Part shown: one piece after another, positions 56,913 to 64,000 of the stretch
Numbering within the stretch: the stretch's first letter is position 1
Layout: each line of letters starts with the position of its first letter
Assembly (NCBI GenBank): GCA_965178125.1
Contig: OZ237766.1
Location: forward strand, 310,001-374,000
DNA: 64,000 nucleotides
Direction of reading: 5' to 3'
Origin: Bilabrum cf. latius
Lineage: Eukaryota > Bigyra: Bicosoecida > Bigyra > Bicosoecida
The notes under the pieces: model-generated
Seen by the model: only the letters and a program-made list of their open reading frames with translations
Told to the model about the DNA's origin: nothing
The model's database searches: none
Translations under genes and position numbers: made by a program

Positions 56913-57610
56913 AGTGAATCCGGCAACTGTCCGATTTCGTAAGGTATACCACGTACATCTCGGCCCCCGCCGCACACTATCCCATGGATCCATCAGGATG
57001 TAGCCACTTACTTTCGACACCACACGAACATGCCGAATCGGATAGAACGATGGATGCAACGTTTCACAGCAGTGACTACTAGATCTCTAGACCTAATCCA
57101 CATCCGGATGCATTCAGGGATCCCCGGATAGTGGTACGGGGTATCCGTCCACTCTTCTCTCATCCACGTTCGCCTGTGCGTTGAAAGGCATCTTACCGCG
57201 ATGTGAGGTGCTGGCTTTTTTAATCGAACTAGTGCGGCCAGTGGGGTATCTCTTGCTGATTTGGAAATTTCTGATAGTCAGTTACTCCTTGTCCAACACA
57301 AAGTTAAATATCGAATGATGCTATAGTTTTATGAAAATTCAAATTCAGAGTAATTCCTTCGAATCTCTCTCGGATGAATCTCTCGCAGAAACAAGTCGAG
57401 GGGGAAGGGCGGGGAGGGATGTAGACTATACTCTCATACTCCCAATCTGAACGCGGAAGCATTCCAGGTCCCACCGCCCCCTTCCCACCTTGATGTCCTG
57501 CCTGTGCCTTCCACTTCCTCCGCCAATCCGTATTGCCCACCTTTTCCTCCACTCTCATCCGCCCTCCCTCGTCCCACAATTGACTGCCAAAACAGCCACA
57601 TTCAGCCGAC
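56913..57610. other. Intergenic, convergent 3' ends
   Basis: About 700 bp between the HERC-like and TPR-armadillo genes. AT-richer than the flanks, no recognisable gene; probably 3' UTRs. Confidence 0.5.
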
Positions 57611-60600
57611 TTAATAAAGAAAACCAACCATTCCATACGAAGCGATGATGGACGCAAACGTTGCCAGCCCCGCCAGAATCATGCGTCGCTCGGAGCCACG
57701 CGATGGCGATTGAACAAATTCGGACAGCTCTGATTGGTCTGGAATTGGCACGTGGTAGGTTTCCAGATCTGCATAGGCAAGCTCCAGCAAACCAGCTGCG
57801 GTACTTGCAACATCTTCGTCCGAAGATTTACAAAGTCCCTCCAAGACACCCATGATGCCAGCACCAGCTAAGATCTAAATCCCAGAGTCGACATGCTTCT
57901 GGGATATGACCAGCTCCTGGAGCATTCGCACAACGGCGTGTTCGTCTCGAATAGGCATCCTCAAAAGTTTCTCAGGAACACTAATCGAAAGCGGTTTAAA
58001 GTCGTACTCCACTAGCTGGCTGTACAGTAGAGCATGTATGTTGTTAGCCTGAACAGCAATACCGAAACTTGAGCACTTCCTGCACCGGGATACAACACGT
58101 AGTACGCCTGACCCAGCTAAAGCTTGAACAATTACAGGATCGTTGTTGCTAGCTAGCCGCACAACTATATCGAGAGCTACCTCTACCATTTGATCGTTGC
58201 ATCCCCCCGAATGCCCAACGCTTCTAATAATCCAAACAAGTGGTGCGAGTAGTCCAGATTGAACTGCTGGTCGATGGGCGACGGTGCAGTCCGACAGGAG
58301 GACGCGATAGGCGTTCAGCGCTATGTACGCTTCTCTGCCAAGTCTACCCATCGCATTTGCCAAACCGTGAAGAACTCCGGACGAAGCGATCGCCTTTTTG
58401 ATCTTAAGGGAGTGCTAGGCCAGTTTCTTGACAAGCCACCCTACTTTGACAATGGAATCACCATGCCGAGAGAATAGCACATGGGCAAGTCCACCAAGCC
58501 CCCCAGCTTGAATGAATGACGTTGCATCCGCCTCCGAGTCGGCAATGATCCGACTCAGAAGGATAGCGACACGGCCAGGCTATGGCACGCGCAGGAGTAG
58601 GCTCACCAGACCTGGAAGTGCACTTTCCGCATCCACACAGTCTTTCACTGTATCGAGGTAATAGTTTGCCATTCGTGATAGTACATCGGATGCAAAATAG
58701 AGCACCTGTGAGTTCTGCTTCTGCTAGCAAAGCCGGACAAGTGGCCTGACTAGTGACTAAACTTGCGGTTGTGTTGCAAACATGATTGATTTGCAGGCCC
58801 TCACTGCAACATGCACGGCATCAGGATTTGAGCTGTTGATAAGCTAGATTGCGAGCTCTATTGCCCCCTGCTCGCGAGCAATACTACGAACTACATCGTT
58901 ATGGCTCGCGATGCTACCAAGGGAGGCCAATGCATGTAGTTTTTGGCCCAAAGGAATCCCATCTCTAGTAGCCGTGTGAATCAGAGCTCCGACCAGCACT
59001 GACAGACCTTCATCGTCTCGTTCACTACTTGACCACCTCGTTTCGCGTGGCATTCGACAGCGGGTATCAATATGTTCTAGTGCAGTGGCAATCCTTTCCG
59101 AATCGCGCGACGAGAGTCCTTCCGTGATGGCAGAAACTGATGCAAAGTTCTCCCAAGGCCTCGTATCCCAAGTAAGCAGTGTGCCAGGGTCTGCTAATCC
59201 GAGGGCTTCCTTGGCGACATCAGCCGACTGGTTTCGGCAAGGTATTTTGACTTCTGCAACCCCGTCAGATTGCGACGGCATCGACACACCCAAGCGGACT
59301 GGGTAATTGGTCGGCACAAACGTTCCTGCATTCGCAAATTCGCCCTTCTTTGTCCATTCGTGACGTTTGAGAGATTCGAGTGTCTGCTCCAATAGCTCAG
59401 AATCATGGATTGCCGACCCGCATGAAACAATTGATAGTTCCCGATCGAGAGACAAAAAAGTCCAATCGATGTCTTGGCAAAGGAGTGCCTAAACTCGAAG
59501 CGTATACTCACTCGGAGCCACAGCATCGTCCGTGGTCCCTATGTCAAAAGCGCAACCAGCAGCCTGTCGATACATGGCAAGGCTCACATCGCCTATATGA
59601 GATTGCTCAGGATCTTGTGCGGAGACTGCATCAATAGCCTGAATCAAGGCATCCTCTTGCACGCATGTTCCGAGATCACGTGCATTAGAATCTACAAGAA
59701 CAAGGGCAATGACCCTCAGAGCCCATGATTTCTCGGATGTTGACGGCGACTTCAAGGAGGCCTATATCTATCTGAACAGCATCCTCCGTTGTGCTTGCTA
59801 CGCCGCTCCTACAACAGAAACCGACTCTGTTTTCGGCCTATCTGTACCTGTCACAGTCTTGATACACGGTGCCGACGCTGGCGGTGCTGAGCCATCTGCA
59901 GCTGCCGCAGTCTTGGCGGACGATGCCGGCACTGGCGGTGCTGTAGAGCACATGAAGTAGTCTCGCTGCAGGGCTGCCTAGCTCAAGTCTGTCTGAACGA
60001 TACCATCCTGTCGTAGCTCTTCCAGAGTGTCGAGTATTGAACCATATGATGCTGCCGATCCTACCTTATGGCGCAGCCTATGAGAGTGCTTGAGGAATGC
60101 AAGGCGAATAGTGGATACTCTACACGGCAACTCAGACAGCAATATAGGGATGAACGTCCTCAGTCTCTTCAGTGCTTCAAATTCTTGAAACTAGGCCTAC
60201 ACCTCATCGCGCATTGTGTTCAAGCTCTCGTCGCTGAGCCGGGCACGTCCGGCTCGCAGCTGCTAACGCGAGAGCAAGCAGCTGTCAATGTATATGAGCA
60301 GATTTAGCAGCGACTGCCCGTACTCAGGATGGCTCTTCCCAAGGACAGCAGCACGCAGCTCTCTACACTTATCCTCAAGCTCCAAAGCGTCCCACATCGC
60401 TCCCTGGGCCTGCCACGAGACCTGCGTGGCTATATGACTAAGGGTTGTGATGTAGTCTGGATGCAGCTAGTCCAACACCTTTGAACGAATTGATAGGCAC
60501 ACTCTGAATTTCTCCTCAGCTGGTCTATGCTTCTTCTAGGCTGCCAGACAGTTGCCCCACCGATGGATGACTTTTGCATAGTCAGGATGGTCTGAGCCCA

Positions 60601-63600
60601 GTGTGCTCAGCAAAATTGTCGACGCCTTCTGGTACATTTCTTCTGCTTTTGCGAACTCACGCAACCGAGAGAAAACGTCAGCTTGATACGACAGCGCAAT
60701 AGCATAACGAGGATGCTCCTAGTTGAAGTCATGGAGTTGCTTCGAAACGGATTGAGAACACAATTCCCGAGCTGCTGCATAGTCCCCGCTATCACCACGC
60801 CTCATATAACACTCAGACGCATCCTACAGCAGCTCACAATAGCCGTGGCGATCTTTGGCCATCAACGCGATGCACTCCTTGAACTTGTCAAGTGCAGCTC
60901 CAAGCTTGCGTTGCTTCATGAAACACTTTGCAATTAGCAATACAAGCGTCGAGTAGTCAGCATGTTTCCGGTCCATTCTATCGCAGCAAAACTCATATAT
61001 CTTCATGGCCTCCATGTACTTGCCTTGCCTAACCAGCGTTTCGCCGATATCGGCGAGTCGGCACAGCACTGTTGTGTTGTACTGCGGTCGGCGTGGCTAG
61101 GAGCCTGAAGCAGCAGCTCGTGCAGCTGCACGTGAAGATATATCGTCAATAAGACCAGTGAATGCCTCCTGTGCTTGTCGAGCGCGTACGACTGGTCTTA
61201 TCCAGCGAAGCCCGGCTGACTACTATGCAAGGGTGCACAGCGCATTGAGGAGATCTCCCTACCCAGTTCCACCAACACGCTGCAGGTGGCCAAGTTCGTC
61301 TAGCAGCGATTGCAGGCCATCCAGCGCAGATTTTGCATGGATACCCCCAGTGATAGCCAGTTCTGCCCCAATGACTGCGGAACCAGCGTCCTGGGGTAAC
61401 TAGATCTCGGAACGAGCCTCCTGTGTATCAAGACAGAATTCAATAGGTTGAAACAGCAAACCTTTCGAAGCAAACAGCCCTGACATTGCGGCCAGTTGCT
61501 AGGCTCTCCCCCGCTGATCGACAGGCAGCAATTCCTATAGAATCTACAACAGGTCATGAACCACATCTGAACCATGTGCAAGCGCACGAATGATTCTATC
61601 ATGGAAGACTTTGTGCCCACTGCCGAAACCCTGCAATACGATGCGTGCGTGTCGCAACCCGAGCCCAATAGAATGCATAGCTCTCTTGAGAATAGTGCGG
61701 TCGTGGATAGGATCTGCCTTGCTCTTCTCAAGTTCACGTATGATCTGTTCAGGTCCTGATTGTCTCGCTCGGCTGTACAGTTCAGAGATGACTGCTTCGG
61801 CATGATCTAGCTCAGGATGTTTCTCATGTAGTGGGAACCTCGTCTAGATCCGGATCTGCTTCATAATTGCATCGGGACACAAGCCGACCATACCATCCCC
61901 AGCTCGACTTGACTGTAGTACTTTGGCAGCCTCGGGCGGTAGTAAGCAGGTAAGGGACACATTACCGCGGTAGTACCAACTTGGACAGGACATGATGGCC
62001 AGCATACCTGGCGAGCCAGATGAGCTCTTTGTCACGGCTATTGCACAGCCAAGCTCAGGGTAATCTACAGCTGGTTCGAAATGGGAAGGTATGCCGTTTT
62101 GCTCAGCCCAGGTATTCAGAGCCGCATTGCGATCTGTGCTAATGCCACTAAGCTGAACCACTTGTGGAGGTGATGCCGCTGCACCGCTCGACCTTACCAC
62201 CCAGACCCGTGGCTTAGCCTCCACCGACGACTTCATCCATTGAATCCACGGTACGTCCGGGATAAGGAGGCGATGGGTATCCAACACCATGCGCTCTCCA
62301 CTTGGTAGCTGGTGTATCTCCACGTCAAACGGAAGGTGAAACTCAGTAGGCTTTGGCATCAGGTGTGGCTGGATCAACGACCCGGATCCAGCCTACAAGC
62401 CATCCATTTTTGTTGGCTATGCATTATGCCGTATACCCCGTGAGCTAGGCTATGTCCGCAGGTCTACTTTGCCATTCTACACAACCTAAAAGGCTTGCCT
62501 TGCCAGCTCCTACTGATTGCCTGTCAGTTTAGATGTTGCCTAGTTTTCAAAGTACTCCACGCTTGGGTTGCAAGCTGCTTTCACAGCCTCCAAAACTGAA
62601 ACCTCCATGCTACCTCCCGGGAAATCAAGCACGGACGCTTGTGGATCCTCGCCGAATGTCCCTGAACCGTCATGGCAACCTTCATCGTGAGCATCTGTTG
62701 CGGGGGGGTACGAATGACATACAAGTGCTTTACACATCAACAACCCCGGTGAAAGATAAAAATGCTTAGCCAGCGGCTTCACGACGTCTTCCAACTGTTC
62801 ATCGTCCCAATGAATAGATTTCATACTATCCGCTGAGCCAACGCGCATTGTAGTGGAATTGACAGAAGCTTTGAACTCTTCTGTAAAACCGCCCTTTTGC
62901 TCTGCCTCGTCATACTTTTTGCAGCCGCGAACATCAATGCGAGCAAATGCCTGCACGCGGATGGTGCAATAGCCACCACTTTTCAAGGCAACACGAATGT
63001 CAACGCACTCAAGCAGTGGTGTTGACACGTGTACGCTGTCCATAGCATGAACCCAACGACTTGCTGAAGCCTCCCGTTTTGCTGCTTTGGCTGCCATGCG
63101 GGAGCTACCATATATGCTCTCTTGGTCGAATGCAAATTTCAGGAAGAGCCCCAGGCGCTCATGCACAGCCTTGATGCCCCCAGCACTGCCACCAGCATTC
63201 ACGAAAATGATCCCTAACGCTTCTTGTATTCTCTTTCTGTCTAAATCAGTGAATCCAACAGGGCCAAGCGACGAGTTTTCATTGCTCCATTTCATTTGTA
63301 AAGGTGGAAGCCGCTTTGGATCAAGCGCAATGTGCACATCGTTACTGAAGCGGCTCCCAATTCCCCGGAGCAGCGATGTCCGCTCTGCAACCTAATACGG
63401 ATACAAAGCTACAATACGCTTGGCAGCTTCAAAGGCGGGCTGACGACCCCCACTTTCGACACTCTCTAAGCCAACGGTAGCCGCTCCACTTAAATAGTCG
63501 GAATCGCCACCATAGGGGGTCCTAGCCTGGTAGGCCGCTTCGGATGCATGGATATCCCCGCCACTGGAAGGATCGTCATTTCCAGCGCCAGATGCAGGGT

Positions 63601-64000
63601 GATCTTGACGCGATCTCCCTGCAGGTACAGTACCTGCTTCGGCTTGTGAGGTCTCCATATCGGGCGTCCCTGAACGTCCGCTGCAATGATGAGGTGACGT
63701 CGTGCAACTAATACCAGCATCAGTGGCCCCTGCCAGTGATGCTGGCTAGCTGCATTCAGATGACACGGCGGTGCTAGTCCTCGAAGCCCCGGTAGTGATT
63801 GAGGGCTCCACAACCCTAGCAGCTTGCTCCGACGTCGCATCGTCATCATTAACCGGTGCTGCCGTTGGTAGCCCCCCGGAGACTGCGCCAGACAACATGA
63901 CCTCAGTAGCTGGCAGCATCTCGCCGTGCGGTGGCAACACGTAAGCATTGCTGTTCTGCTAGCTAGGCGTGCAGGTCGATTCAACCGTGCTAGACTCAGC
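57611..64000 (-). CDS. TPR-armadillo repeat protein with C-terminal membrane anchor, 5' end off the right edge
   Basis: One minus-strand frame is open for the whole 6.4 kb (over 2100 codons) to a TAA at 57611, with more than 30 UAGs and no other stop. From the N-terminal side: a low-complexity segment; an unrecognised globular region (IQEALGIIFVNAGGSAGGIK, ECVDIRVALKSGGYCTIRVQ); a segment with LPSGERMVLDTHRLLIPD; kinesin-light-chain-like TPRs near 60.4-61.1 kb (QGKYMEAMKIYEFCCDRM, SDHPDYAKVIHRWGNCLAA, LHPDYITTLSHIA); then armadillo-like helices from about 59 kb to 57.9 kb (SIVKVGWLVKKLA[UAG]HSLK, GLANAMGRLGREAYIALNAY). The end, MILAGLATFASIIASYGMVG, looks like a tail anchor. UAG fits helix positions where Gln is neutral. 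A scaffold or adaptor at a membrane is plausible. Base composition is less GC-rich and UAG much denser than in the other genes. Confidence 0.85.

Overview
This is nuclear DNA of a eukaryote whose lineage I cannot name. GT-AG introns, many in a GTGAG/GTAAG...GCAG style, interrupt several genes. The gene set is eukaryotic: DENN, Misato, RCC1-HECT ubiquitin ligase, sphingosine-1-phosphate lyase, papain-type proteases, a TALE/KN-type homeodomain, GT10 fucosyltransferase and ankyrin-BTB proteins. The sequence is GC-rich, and several large genes are intronless or nearly so.

The main result is that UAG is a sense codon here, read as glutamine, while UGA and UAA are the stops. Read with the standard code, nearly every large gene falls into collinear same-frame pieces separated only by TAG. 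Read with UAG as Gln, the pieces join into proteins ending in TGA (13 genes) or TAA (4 genes: the lyase, the transposase, the 23.2 kb hypothetical gene and the TPR-armadillo gene). No gene ends at TAG. The Gln assignment rests on two paralogue comparisons in which TAG lines up with CAG (the two cysteine proteases; the N-terminal exon of two ankyrin genes), on the conserved GQL position of an RCC1 repeat, and on many neutral positions.

Layout. 0-2.3 kb: 3' part of a minus-strand ankyrin gene made of a 402-bp exon-plus-intron unit repeated in tandem. 2.5-5.9 kb: DENN/Avl9-like gene (-). 6.2-9.7 kb: fused phosphoglycerate dehydrogenase-phosphoserine aminotransferase (+). 10.1-13.9 kb: homeodomain gene (-). 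14.8-17.6 kb: divergent pair of cathepsin-like proteases. 17.8-20.3 kb: ankyrin gene A (+). 20.3-23.1 kb: pogo/Tigger-like DNA transposon with perfect 28-bp terminal inverted repeats. 23.2-26.0 kb: a hypothetical gene (-) and a four-TM protein (+). 26.7-28.6 kb: sphingosine-1-phosphate lyase (+). 28.7-31.6 kb: ankyrin gene B (+). 31.7-38.15 kb: repeats, a hAT-like element with an 8-bp target duplication, a GT10 glycosyltransferase (-) and one orphan exon (-). 38.2-40.2 kb: METTL21-type methyltransferase (-) with an internal minisatellite. 41.4-47.6 kb: giant ankyrin-BTB protein (+). 47.8-50.6 kb: Misato homologue (-). 50.8-56.8 kb: RCC1-HECT ligase (+). 57.6-64.0 kb: TPR-armadillo protein (-), running off the right edge.

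The genes do not form one pathway. Recurrent themes are a lineage-specific ankyrin family with shared N- and C-terminal modules and one exon per 33-residue repeat, ubiquitin/BTB functions, and short GC-rich DNA motifs scattered through exons and introns far above chance expectation. Intron models come from splice-site and phase consistency by eye and have not been checked against transcripts.
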